Position numbers and translations under genes: made by a program. From Plenodomus lindquistii (Eukaryota; Ascomycota; Dothideomycetes; Pleosporales; Leptosphaeriaceae): a stretch of DNA of 64,000 nucleotides. The stretch lies in the NCBI GenBank assembly GCA_025504975.1, contig JANUWI010000001.1, positions 3,968,001 through 4,032,000 of the forward strand, read 5' to 3'. The notes under the pieces are model-generated. The model had not been told where the DNA came from. It was given only the letters and a program-made list of their open reading frames with translations, and did not search any database. Below are positions 46,417 through 56,625 of this stretch, in pieces. Position 1 is the stretch's first letter. The number at the start of each line of letters is the position of its first letter.

Positions 46417-47208
46417 ATGTCCTCCCTCCTCCTCCTCCTCCTCGCATCTCCATCCCTCGCTCAAATCACAACATCGGCCTGGTACTTTGCATCCGACACC
46501 CCTCTTCCCCCTCTCCTCGGCTCCATAATCAACATCTCAAACAACCGCACCACCATAGCAGCCGACCATGGAGAAACCATGACATTCGGCGGTCTCACAT
46601 ACGCCACCTTCACTGTAACAGCATACGCGCACCTCTTTGACAGCGGACCGCGCGACAGCCCCTACAGAGAAGAAATAACAGAGCGACTGGCATGTTCACG
46701 GACGAGAACTGCGGATGATGCGGTCGCGACGTTGGCGGAGGATTGTGGTCGTTATGCGGCGTCAGTGACGACTACGACGACGGTAACAATGACGCCGAAA
46801 CAAAAGAGCGCGGAGCCGACGGTGGTTGCGGACGAGATTACCATGGATTATAGGAGCCCTGGACGGGAGTTTTGTGGGGAGACTGGCGGTGTGCGGGAGA
46901 GCGCTTTTGTGGGGACGATGACGCTTTCTCAGGGCGAAGAGAGCCTGTTGGGTATGGTTTCTTTGGTCCTGACGGCGGGGCTGGAGAAGTTGGAGGCAGA
47001 GGGCAGCGCGGCGGCGGCGACGACGACCACGAAAACAGTGAGTGGAGGGGCGCAAAGTGTGAGTGGAAGGGGAAGTGCGGATGCGCGTCAGACGAGTAGA
47101 AGTGCTGGCGCTGCGCAGCCCAGATCGACTGCAGCTGCGGCGCCTGCGATCACTGCTGCTCCTGTGCTGCTTGGAATTGGTGCGGCTACGGTGGCATTCA
47201 TCATATAG
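46417..47208 (+). CDS. Secreted, probably GPI-anchored cell-surface protein
   Basis: Single exon, 263 residues. Residues 1-15 form a strongly hydrophobic signal peptide (MSSLLLLLLASPSLA) encoded by a TCC/CTC run. The mature N-terminus has two N-glycosylation sequons (Asn39-Ile-Ser, Asn43-Arg-Thr). The middle is Thr/Ala-rich with few cysteines. Residues 190-240 are Ala/Ser/Thr/Gly-rich, a likely O-glycosylated stalk. The last about 20 residues are hydrophobic (PVLLGIGAATVAFII), as expected for a GPI attachment signal. The build is that of many fungal GPI proteins of unknown role; I recognise no catalytic domain. It faces the CAP gene tail to tail. The alternative is a type I membrane protein. 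Confidence 0.8.
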   Translation: MSSLLLLLLASPSLAQITTSAWYFASDTPLPPLLGSIINISNNRTTIAADHGETMTFGGLTYATFTVTAYAHLFDSGPRDSPYREEITERLACSRTRTADDAVATLAEDCGRYAASVTTTTTVTMTPKQKSAEPTVVADEITMDYRSPGREFCGETGGVRESAFVGTMTLSQGEESLLGMVSLVLTAGLEKLEAEGSAAAATTTTKTVSGGAQSVSGRGSADARQTSRSAGAAQPRSTAAAAPAITAAPVLLGIGAATVAFII

Positions 47209-47831
47209 AGCCAGCGCATCAGTGTCAGATTGTCGTATAGCTTGGAGTCGCTCACAGGACATCGTCTTGCGGAACCTGAACAACCTGGGGCGCTTCCATC
47301 GAGACCTTTAGTAGCTTTACTACCTGATAGAACGGTTGCATTATTCATTGACAAGATAGGTTTTGAGAACCACGTTTGAGAATAAGTAGCCTCGCCGGTC
47401 GTGCTCCTGATGGAACGTCGCTGGCGCACATGGCTACCAAGCCCAATGCACTTTGCATGTCACTTGTATTGGTTTGTGAACCCGAAGATAGCATCTGCTA
47501 CAAGTACAAACACTGAAGCAGGCTAGGTACACTCAATTGGTTTGATTATGATCATGTAAGATTGAGCTACAGAAGCTTTCCCAGACGCCTGCCATGGGTG
47601 GGTATAATTGCACATTACATTGTGATAACGCCTGACGCCTAGCTCATCGAACCGCTGTCGATACAAGCGCTGAATACAGACCCTACGTTGATGTTGCGAA
47701 AGGAAAGCGACCCTGATTCTGCCGTCGGTCTTGCCGACATGCAGTGCGTCATTCATGTAATCATGATACATCGTAAAACGTGCTGGTCCCTGAACGGTAA
47801 CATGCCCAAAATTCCTCAGCTCGAACAACAC
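47209..47831. other. Convergent intergenic region
   Basis: Lies between two converging genes and should hold both 3' ends. A 102-codon frame on the minus strand (47523-47831) directly downstream of the CAP stop shows no protein-like features and is probably 3' untranslated sequence. Confidence 0.55.
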
Positions 47832-48887
47832 CTAGTTCGCCCAGCCTCCTAGGTTGGTGGAAGAGATGGGAGCTGCGACGTTCTCCGCATATTCGCCACC
47901 CATGTTGCCTGCCGGAGCGTAGTTGCAGACGGTGTACTTGTTCATAGACGAAACAGAGCCACTGACGATCATAGTGTCACCACAATCCAAAGATACACAG
48001 CCGAACTTGGTGGTACGCTTCCAGACTAGCTGCGTGAGATGGCCAACGCTGTGGAAGACCTCGTCGGGGACATCGGGCTTGCCAAACCACGGCATCATTG
48101 CTGCAAGTTCGCCCTGATACCAGCTGGTCGTGACGCCTGCAGTGGCATTGAAAGCATCTCCGGAAACTGTGAATAAATTCTGACCCTGATCGACGCCCTC
48201 AGGGATGTAGTGTTCAAAGAGACATTTCTTCGCGGCGAGGCGAGCGTTTGCCTCACATTCAGCATCCCATGTCAAAGCCTCGGCGTCATGATTGGCACGG
48301 GCAGCATTGTGATGATACAGCATGGCCGCCTGATACTTGTTTCCAGCTGAAAGGTAGGCTTGTTCGGGACCTGGAACATGGTTGTCAAGAGACGGAGCAG
48401 TCGTAGGCTTGGGCTCCGGAGCGATGCTAGACGGAGTAACGCTGGACGGAGCAACGCTGGACCGAATCTGCTCGACTGCTGTATAGCTAGGCTCGGGCTC
48501 AGGTTGCGGCTGCGGCTGCGGCTTGGAAGAAGGCTCGGAGCTCTGGAGCGAGGGAACAATGTTTTTGGAAGACGTCGAAGCAACCAGGCTCTCAGTGGTA
48601 AGGCTCGCAATTGAAGAGGAAGTAGCGGCCGTAGACAAAATAGGTGACGGTGAAGGTGATGCTGACGAGGTAATACTAGTTGCAGCCGACGTAGATTGCA
48701 AGAGCGCAGTAGTAGAAGCGTAGGTGGGAGTGGAAGACGGCTCGACGTATTCCTCGGTAACGTAGACGACGACAGTAGTGGTCACTATCTCCGTGTTGGT
48801 CACGATGACCAGGGCACGGCGACGGGGCTGAGGCCTCGCAAGAGTGCCGACAGCCAGCGCAGAAGCGAGGAGAAGGGAGGTACGCAT
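47832..48887 (-). CDS. Secreted CAP/PR-1 (SCP-like) family protein
   Basis: Single exon, 351 residues. Signal peptide at 1-17 (MRTSLLLASALAVGTLA), a basic RPQPRRR stretch that may be a processing site, a Ser/Thr/Pro-rich linker to about residue 170, then a CAP domain to the C-terminus. Family marks: HHNAARAN near residue 191, EALTWD shortly after, the signature GHLTQLVWKRTTKFGC near 280 and YTVCNYAPAGNMGG near 317, with the conserved His and Glu residues and Cys of the fold. CAP proteins are extracellular; several fungal members bind sterols or other small hydrophobic molecules, which is known for the family but not shown here. The long linker suggests a cell-wall-associated or tethered form. 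The upstream region on the right is unusually long. Confidence 0.92.
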   Translation of the reverse strand: MRTSLLLASALAVGTLARPQPRRRALVIVTNTEIVTTTVVVYVTEEYVEPSSTPTYASTTALLQSTSAATSITSSASPSPSPILSTAATSSSIASLTTESLVASTSSKNIVPSLQSSEPSSKPQPQPQPEPEPSYTAVEQIRSSVAPSSVTPSSIAPEPKPTTAPSLDNHVPGPEQAYLSAGNKYQAAMLYHHNAARANHDAEALTWDAECEANARLAAKKCLFEHYIPEGVDQGQNLFTVSGDAFNATAGVTTSWYQGELAAMMPWFGKPDVPDEVFHSVGHLTQLVWKRTTKFGCVSLDCGDTMIVSGSVSSMNKYTVCNYAPAGNMGGEYAENVAAPISSTNLGGWAN

Positions 48888-51800
48888 GGGAAGTTGCTGG
48901 AGCTTGCTCGAACGTGTCTTGTACAGTGTTGATCTATGCTTGACGGTGCTCAGTGCGGCCAGATGCGTGGACTAATTGCGCGCTCGGTCAGCATAAATAA
49001 TGGATAGATAGAGCCAATATGTGATGCCATGTTGTCGTGCACGTCAGAGGAGTCCTGTCACTGTGCTGTGGCTTGCGAATGTGATGCGGAGGGCTCACCT
49101 ACCAGGTCGCTTCCAGAGATAGTGTCTTGTCGAGTGCAACTGTGGCGCAATGTTGACAAACAAGCGAGTGTAGTCGAAAAAAGACAGTAGTGAACGTAGT
49201 GCTGTTCAGACAAGTTGCACAGAGAGCGTCGAGGCGGGGAAATCGCACAGTAAAGAATGTGGGTTGAGTGTTGGGGTGGTCGAAGTGGTGAAGTGGAGAT
49301 GGAGGGGTTGTTATGGGTAGCTAAGCTAACGCGAACGGAACTACGAGATGAGGCAGGTGCGACTTTGGGTTATGTGAGGCACGAGCGAGGTGTTGTCAGG
49401 CTTGGCCGTTTGTAGTCGCTGCCATTTCGCAAATTCACAGGCAGGGCCAATCTCGCTACGAGAAATTGACATCAGGAGTGACGGCGCTGGCTGTCACAAC
49501 GAAACGGGAAACAGTGAGCAAGGCAAATGGATAGGCCCTGTTGTACAAAGGACTCGAGAAGGCCTCGTGGTGGCGAGTCGGTGCGACCTGGACAAACTGA
49601 TGTCCTGCTAAACACATAATCGCGTTGTCAACCAAAGGGAAATATGATGTTATAGCGTCTCGACAAGGCAGTGGGCAGCACCTCTGCCAGTGACTGGTAT
49701 CGTGAAGCGTCAAAGGGGTGTTTGTTTGTTGCCGTTGATGCCAGCCAATGAGAGGCATGCATTTGTCAATGTGAGGGACCTCATGCAGGGACAGAAACGC
49801 GCGCTTGGCAAGGGCACCCGCGTCGACGACGTCATCCCTATCCACTGCAGCACAAGATGGGAAAGCCAACTTTCCTATACCCAGATAACCATTTACATGA
49901 ACACGTACCCATGCGCGCCTCTATTCTCTAGAGAATTCTTATGCCATTGTGGAGAATCCAAAGTCGCCCTTCTCGACCGCGTGTAACACCGCCACTAGCT
50001 TTTTGACTCTCCTCACATCGTAGCTTGAAACACGCAGGCCGACGATGTACTCATTCTTTCTTGAGAGTGCCATTTGCTTTCACCGCTTGTACCGTCTCCT
50101 TACCTCGCGCAGGTTTCGATTGCACATCGAAAGATCTACACGAAGCCCTTGTCAAGGGTTGCAGCCAAGGCACTGAACTACGATTTCAGTGCTTATTCAG
50201 AAGATAACTTGCGGAGAAAACTTCCATATTAATACTTACACGTCTCAGCCACGACCTGCACGCAGCTGCCAACTTCTCCGCGAGAAACCTCCACTTACGT
50301 TGGCAATTCTCAGTGTCCGGGCCACTCTAAGTTCATCAAACTCTACAGCGCGCGACCTCATTCCAACCACGCACGTGATCCCGTCAACATTCCCGCTTCC
50401 ATGACAACAGCACATCCACTCACATATAAATATCCACCGTTACACGCACGGCATACGGCTCGAGCATAGCGGCCACCCACGCCATACTGAAACCGTGCGC
50501 ACCTTCCGCGGCTGTGGCTTGGAACTGTATCTGCCGAGGCGAGACATTGAGTACTTATTTGAACGACAGCGCGTCCCGCCGCAGGATTTTTACAACTTTT
50601 TGTCATGCATGATATAACAATTCGCATGCTTTCGATGTCATTCTGCAATATGGGTGTGTGGTGATGAACTTCTGGGTCACGCTTTATGTCCTCATAGGGC
50701 CTTGATAACCGACACCAGTACCCGGGCAGTTCACATAAGGGATATTCATACAGCCAGTAGATTGGACATCACTTAGTGTGAGGCGGAGCAACCCCGAGCC
50801 AGCATGACGTAACATCGCCGTCCTGGATGCAAACGTCTGACACAGCACGTTGTCGTAGACGGTCTTCGTAGCTCGGAATCCGAAAAACATTTCGTGTAGG
50901 AGTAGGGCTAAGTCATGAATTCATATAACGGCACAAGTACACAGTACAATCAAGGCCACGATAAGGTCAGATATCCCACGCCCTTTCAAACAGACTTCAT
51001 CCACTTTGTTGCTCATCCATCCCGTCGTCTCTTCATTGTGCGGTTCAAATTGCCACAAAGAGAATGCCTCAATACATCAAAATGGCACTTCAATGTCTTC
51101 TTCTCATTCAAAATGTTCAAAAGCATGCTCAGCGCTTCGCATGTCCCCATCGGCCTTCCGCGTGATATCATATGTCTTTCTCGTTTAGTACGCTAATCGT
51201 GCTCAAGCTATAAAAACCACCGACTTTCTAATCTTTAACTTGCTTTCCATCAAGGCGACACACGTCGGTTGCTCCCTTCTTTCCAAAAATCCATCACCTC
51301 GCGACTCATGCGAGGAGTGAAGAGATATCACAAAATTGCAGATCCCTCAAGCCTATGACTTCTCTGCGCCTTTGATCGAATTGTCATTCGCAGCAATACA
51401 TGGGCTTGTGATTTCGTGGTGAATCTTTGATGAATCACGACGGAGGCGATCGTCCTTAACCCCCATGTCAATCCCCTGGCGGTCATGTGAAATTTTGAAA
51501 TGTATCCGTGAGGTCCAAGACTTACCAAAGACAAACAAGTGCCGAGAAAGTTTGTAACATGTCTTCAACATGAGCGGGAAGCTCTGGATCTCGCGCGCAT
51601 AGACTGCACCCTGACCGCTACCGGTATAAATACTATGCTTCACTTGGTCCTCCACTCCAGCCTGCAATATACCTGCGTAGCCTCCAAAGCGCACCGGCAA
51701 CCAGGCTATGAGAAAGTGGGGAGGTGTCGAAAACTGAAAGTCACACTTCGGATGTCCCTATGGCCTACGTATGGACTTATGAAAAAAAACAGGTGCTGTA

Positions 51801-52098
51801 ATCATTTCTGAGCAGGCAAGCCTCTGATTATCGCGACATTGTGAGGCGGCAAAGGCGTGGGTGTAAATCCTACCCAATCCATCCGTCTTTCCTCACTCAC
51901 ACAAATTGCAGTGGTCATTCAAATGGCTAAGTTAATGACACTCGTGGAAGCTTCAGAAATCCACTCTGGTCCCAACCATGACTCTGCTCCTCGTCTTTAT
52001 CTCGAAATTCCCCGTGAGCAACAAGATGGTTTTTGCTTGTGATTTGAGCTGCGTAGCTCATATATCGATGAGTTTTCAATAAGAAAGGACAGAATACG

Positions 52099-52106
52099 TA
52101 TATAAA
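52099..52106 (+). promoter_or_regulatory. TATA-like core (TATATAAA)
   Basis: Followed by CCAGCCC and a pyrimidine-rich stretch. A 69-codon frame with ATG (52254-52463) lies 150 bp downstream; it has no recognised domain. Confidence 0.35.
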
Positions 52107-53227
52107 CCAGCCCTTTATCTCTCCATATATCTCTTGCACGACACTTTGTGCGGGTCCGACCGAAAATACAATCAGCAGCAGACAATGTTTGTTTTCTTCT
52201 CGAAATCGAGAAGCTATGCAGCAACGACTTGCGCGCTTTGCTGCTCTTCTTAAATGAATTATCTACTCTCAGTCTCCATGGCGGCTCAAATCTTCAAAAC
52301 CGTCGCCGAACACGCCATGCTTTCGCTCGCCGGTCTACATCCATCTTTTGCAATTCCGTGGAAGAAGAGTACATGTCTTGTCCAGATCTTCGAAGGAGTG
52401 CATGTATGTGATGAAGCGCGAACGTTGTTAGCGCAGTGTGGAAGGATTTGTACTTGCGCTTGATGTGCTTCTCCCCTTCTATTGATCACGCAAAGGCACA
52501 TGGCGGTGGTATGCTCGAAATACATCCTGCACCAAACGATGGCTTTGCTGGGAGTTTCGAGAAAATCGATGATCATCGACTATTGAGAGTTTGAATCTGG
52601 TAGGCGTGATGGGGTGTGGAGGAGATTCCGTTCTAGTTGATACGCAAGAGAGTTGAGTAATGGACTTGCATGCCCACCATCGAGGAAGCAACGCGATGTG
52701 ATATTCTTGGCCGTTTGAATCACAGTTTTCTCAAGCCAGAATAACTTGTCGTCAACTAAGTGACCACAGATTCGATTTATGTATTGGTCGGTCCCAAATG
52801 GGCCGCATTAATCACATGTCTGCAAGCGAAACGCATGCCACTTATGGAGATGTGAAGTCGCAGAAGTAGAAATACAGGTATAAAGCAACTTCCGCTTCCG
52901 TCTTCAGCAGTCTCTTTTCGCACGCAGCCGCATCAGGGGCAATTTCCAGAATTATCTCCAAGATCTCATATGGAGAGAGTTGGAAGTACATGTCCGTCCA
53001 ATACATGACTTTCCGTCGTCTCCGTTGACTGCATTGGCAAAAAAGAACGACGTGTATCGCTTCTCCATCATGGCTGTCTAATTGGACAAAAAAGACCATA
53101 TCCAATAGCGATGAGTCGCGCCCTTTTCTCCAGAGACTCAGTAGCTCAAAATTATCTTTGCAACAGTGCATGACTTTACGGATCTCGTTGTTACCTGATC
53201 ATGAGACCGGGGTCTGCGGGCTGGAGG

Positions 53228-53236
53228 TATATAAAA
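53228..53236 (+). promoter_or_regulatory. TATA-like core (TATATAAAA)
   Basis: Followed by CATGCCC, a CT-rich stretch and a 30-codon frame from ATG near 53264. The start of that frame resembles the one downstream of the core at 55297. Confidence 0.35.
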
Positions 53237-53981
53237 CATGCCCATATCCCTCCATTACCCCTCATGACACACTCTCGTGCAACCCTCTCCAAAATCCTCG
53301 ACGCTGTTGTGGACGGGAGGAGTCCGAAACTCGAATGCGCCAATCCTATGAGTTGAGTTTGTTCTTTGCTCGCTCAGTCAGGCAACATAAGCGCCGAATG
53401 GCCCAAATGTGCAGAGTATCCCCGTGATGTGATCTGCGCGACCTGCAAAGTTTGGAACACAGAATTCCAGCGGGAAGTCGTCCATGTCCCCTCTTAAGGC
53501 TCGTGGAGAGCGTACGTCTCTCTTCCCAAGATTCTCTGGCGAGCATACATGTGTGGTCTTGAGCCTGACTACAGCTTGTGGAATGAATAAAGATCTCGAT
53601 CGACGCTCTCCCTCGTTTCTATCACCCACAAACTCACCAGTCCCTTCGTGGATACTAGAACTGATGATCGCTCCGGCCAATGAATTTCCTGGCGGCTGCG
53701 ATAGGCGTACGTGAAGTTGTCAAGTCGTTCCGGAGTGTTATAGTAGATCGCATGCATCTTTAGCGTGGGAGCGTATCCGCCATACAGAATACTCTTCATC
53801 AATGACTGGATTGGTGAAATTGTGGTATGAATCGAACTGCACGAGTAACTCCAATGCAACACTACTGTAGTCATCGTCCAGCTCTGCTGAGAGTTAACGT
53901 GGTCCATGCGATGGAAAGGGCCACGGGTCAAAGGTTAAACAAGCCTGCTGAAAGCCCATGTTCGTGGTCTCAGTCAAATGC

Positions 53982-53989
53982 TATATAAA
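53982..53989 (+). promoter_or_regulatory. TATA-like core (TATATAAA)
   Basis: Followed by GCCTACGG and a pyrimidine-rich stretch, as at 52099 and 53228. No clear frame downstream. Confidence 0.3.
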
Positions 53990-54854
53990 GCCTACGGTAG
54001 CTCCCCGTCCTTTGCTCTTTGATATACCTGCCACAAGGTGTTTTACCAAAAATAACTTCAATGATGTAAATGGAGGCTCGTTTTTCAGCAACAGTATGCA
54101 TGATCTCTTCCACGTCTTGTTTCGTCCATCTCCTGCTCCCACGGGAGACAAGATCCCAAAAGCACACAAGTCACTTAAATGTCGGAAGCTGTGAGGATTA
54201 GAGACAAGAGATGTCGGAACAGCGAAAGTCTATATATCATGGTACTTATTCCTCAGGGGCCAAGTCAAATGAAAGTTATCGCATGCAGTGACAAGCTTGT
54301 CCCCTCAAGTCACTATATCACGCTACGATGACTGGCGGAGATCGCCAGTATAAGACGCTCATCAATGCTCGTCTCTAATTCCTCCGTTACACTTTCTACC
54401 TAGTGGATTTTGCAAAATAATCGCAAGTTGGTTGCGAGGAGAAAAAAAGGTTCACATCCTAGTTAATGCTTCGTCTCCCGTCCTCTGCCCTCAACATACT
54501 ATCATGGCAATAATACGGGCCTCTCGACCTTTGAAAAGGACAGCATTCGGAAGTGCATGAGGTTCCAAAGTATGCCTTCTACTCGACTATGTGTGTTCTC
54601 GTCGTCTTTTCGCCAACCGAAGTGTTCGAAAGGAAGACGCATCGTGACGCGCAATGCTGCGCTCCGACTCACTTTGTCCCGGACTCTGAGATGTTGGATT
54701 TAGAATGTGGTAACCTTGCTATGGGATGAAACATGAGACAAAGCGAAGATCTCGAGATTCTCAATTGACACCTTTGAGGATTCACAGGGTCACTAATTCT
54801 AAAGATTGTAACATATCTGGGTCATGTCTTTACATCTTTTTGCACTGTTGCAAT

Positions 54855-55138
54855 CTTCCTAAAGCGGTAATATGGCAACAGACTCTCAAATGCAGGATTG
54901 TATTCCCCACAAACTACTTGCTGTCCAGGTCATGATCATTGGGACCGCATTCTACACTGCTCAGGCACACCTTCGTAATCCGGTAATTCTTCAACAATGG
55001 GGTTATGTCATATGGGACGAAGCAGTGCTCTCAGATGATAGACTACGGATCCGCAGACTCCAAAGAAAATGTGCTTTCTTCTTCATGATATTTGGACTAT
55101 TTTCTACACTACTACAAAAACCTTCCTAATGCGGTAAT
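54855..55138. repeat. Short direct repeat, 17 bp, one mismatch
   Basis: CTTCCTAAAGCGGTAAT at 54855-54871 and CTTCCTAATGCGGTAAT at 55122-55138; looser similarity extends on both sides and to about 54710. Suggests a diverged tandem duplication of a few hundred bases. Confidence 0.55.
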
Positions 55139-55296
55139 CTTGCGGCAGGACGATGAATCACGGCCAAAAGATGACAGCTGATTACTTTGCTCAACGCTCT
55201 CGCTCCAAATCTACATCATGGGAACTCCATGCCTCTCTTGGAATACAACAAAACGCAAACCTAAAGTACCCAATGGGCCGCGCTGCTGAATGGAGA

Positions 55297-55303
55297 TATA
55301 AAA
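55297..55303 (+). promoter_or_regulatory. TATA-like core (TATAAAA)
   Basis: Followed by CTGCC and, about 80 bp on, a 45-codon frame from ATG near 55378. Downstream sequence is partly similar to that after the core at 54349. Confidence 0.35.
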
Positions 55304-55787
55304 CTGCCAAATCGTAAACACTTATACGACTCACATCCGCGTCTCTAAATTCCTGAAAACGCAGAGATCACAGGCCATGACTTTGTCCGCCCTCTCAACT
55401 TTGAAAATCACTGCATCCAAACTCATGTGTTGGAAACAACACCACCTTATCCCTATAACTTTTGTCGCAAAATCTACGCAAACACGCTCCCTGGCTCGAT
55501 GTATGTATCTTTGAAGTTATGCGAGAGATTAATATGCGTACATGTCTACATCCACACCACACAAACTCACGTACCTTTAGCGCGATGTAGATGGAGTATA
55601 TAATTCCTACCATCTCCCCTTCCTTCCTCACACCTTTCTCTCAACACTCCCCACGCTCCGTCCTCGCAAAAACACGCGGACAGCGTGTGTATGTCCGATG
55701 TCCGGCAAAGTCTTGTTTCCAAAAGTCCCCCAAAAGTATTAGCACCAAGTTCATGTCTGTCTGTTCGCCTGTCCCTTATTCTTAGGA

Positions 55788-55804
55788 CCCCCCCCCCCCC
55801 CCCC
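55788..55804 (+). repeat. Poly-C tract of 17
   Basis: An uninterrupted run of 17 C; shorter C and G runs lie nearby at about 55900 and 56030. Length is likely variable and prone to sequencing error. Confidence 0.9.
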
Positions 55805-56401
55805 ACGCTGACACTACCGAGATTCATAATTGGCTGTCTCTGCCTCCCTCTCACATCGAAAAAAAAACACCCCAGCTAGAACTAATGTTTTTCCTGAAAC
55901 CCCCCCGGTCCGTAAGAAGAACATGGTGTTAGCTATGTGCGTTATGTTACGCCGCCCCTGTCTCTTATGTTTCGTACTTCTTCTATTCCGTGGAAAGACG
56001 TAGTCAGGATGGCTATATCTAGCAAAAGGGGGGGGTTGCAAAGAAAGTGATTTGGAAGTGCATGACCTGTTTGCCCGTTTGCCCCCTGTGTCAAAAGTTT
56101 GAGGAGATAGTGTCATGACATCCGTACCAACGCCTCTAATGAACCTAGCGTAGTCCTACCTGTGCACATGAATACATGTAAAATCCCCACCCCCTCTCTC
56201 CCTTCTTCACGCCGTCTTTCTCCACTCACTTCCTCAAATCACTCACCTCCCTACACAAAAAACAGGCTATATACTCATCCATGACTTTTTGTCTACCTTC
56301 TCTGCTCTGCCCTGCTCCTGTACAAAATATAATACTACACAAACGTCTTACGTGTCGTGTTGCCGAGAAACTGAGATTGGTCTCATGTAAAGTATCGTAA
56401 T

Positions 56402-56420
56402 GTATGTATGTATGTATGTA
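56402..56420 (+). repeat. GTAT microsatellite
   Basis: Four and a half copies of GTAT in the desert, downstream of the DUF255 gene. Confidence 0.85.
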
Positions 56421-56625
56421 CTTGGAGCGAGATCTGAGCCAATGGACAGAGGCTTCATTCTCGCAGTTCGAGCATACCTACCATATTCTGCCGTTCTCGA
56501 AAGTGCAAGTTGATCCCGTGTCATTTCTCTCTCGCTCTCTCGCACACTCATCGCAAAGAACACACCATTTATTCGTTCATTCATTAAAACCGACCCCCCT
56601 ACCCGCCTTCAACACACTACCAGCT

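Larger units (their letters stand above)
48888..56625. other. 7.7 kb gene desert with many TATA-like cores
   Basis: No frame longer than about 140 codons and no recognisable protein, tRNA or rRNA. Base composition is ordinary and RIP is absent. It contains about ten TATA-like cores spaced 300-950 bp apart (50425, 51209, 51625, 52099, 52879, 53228, 53982, 54349, 55297, 55597), several followed by pyrimidine-rich sequence and short ATG frames of 18-70 codons. Two segments are locally repeated (54855 and 55122). It may be an array of short transcription units, decayed genes, or a regulatory region; the sequence alone does not decide. Confidence 0.5.

Noticed and set aside
47523..47831. 102-codon minus-strand frame directly after the CAP gene
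   Set aside because: Follows the stop codon without spacing for a separate gene and has no protein features; read as 3' untranslated sequence.
49456..49869. 137-codon minus-strand frame in the gene desert
   Set aside because: No recognisable motif or signal peptide; isolated; length is within chance for non-AT-rich DNA.
51020..51060. B-box-like GGTTCAAAT string suggesting a tRNA gene
   Set aside because: No matching A box, acceptor stem or cloverleaf around it.
52254..52463. 69-codon frame with ATG behind a TATA core
   Set aside because: Suggestive but without domain, signal peptide or repeat partners; kept only as part of the TATA-core observation.
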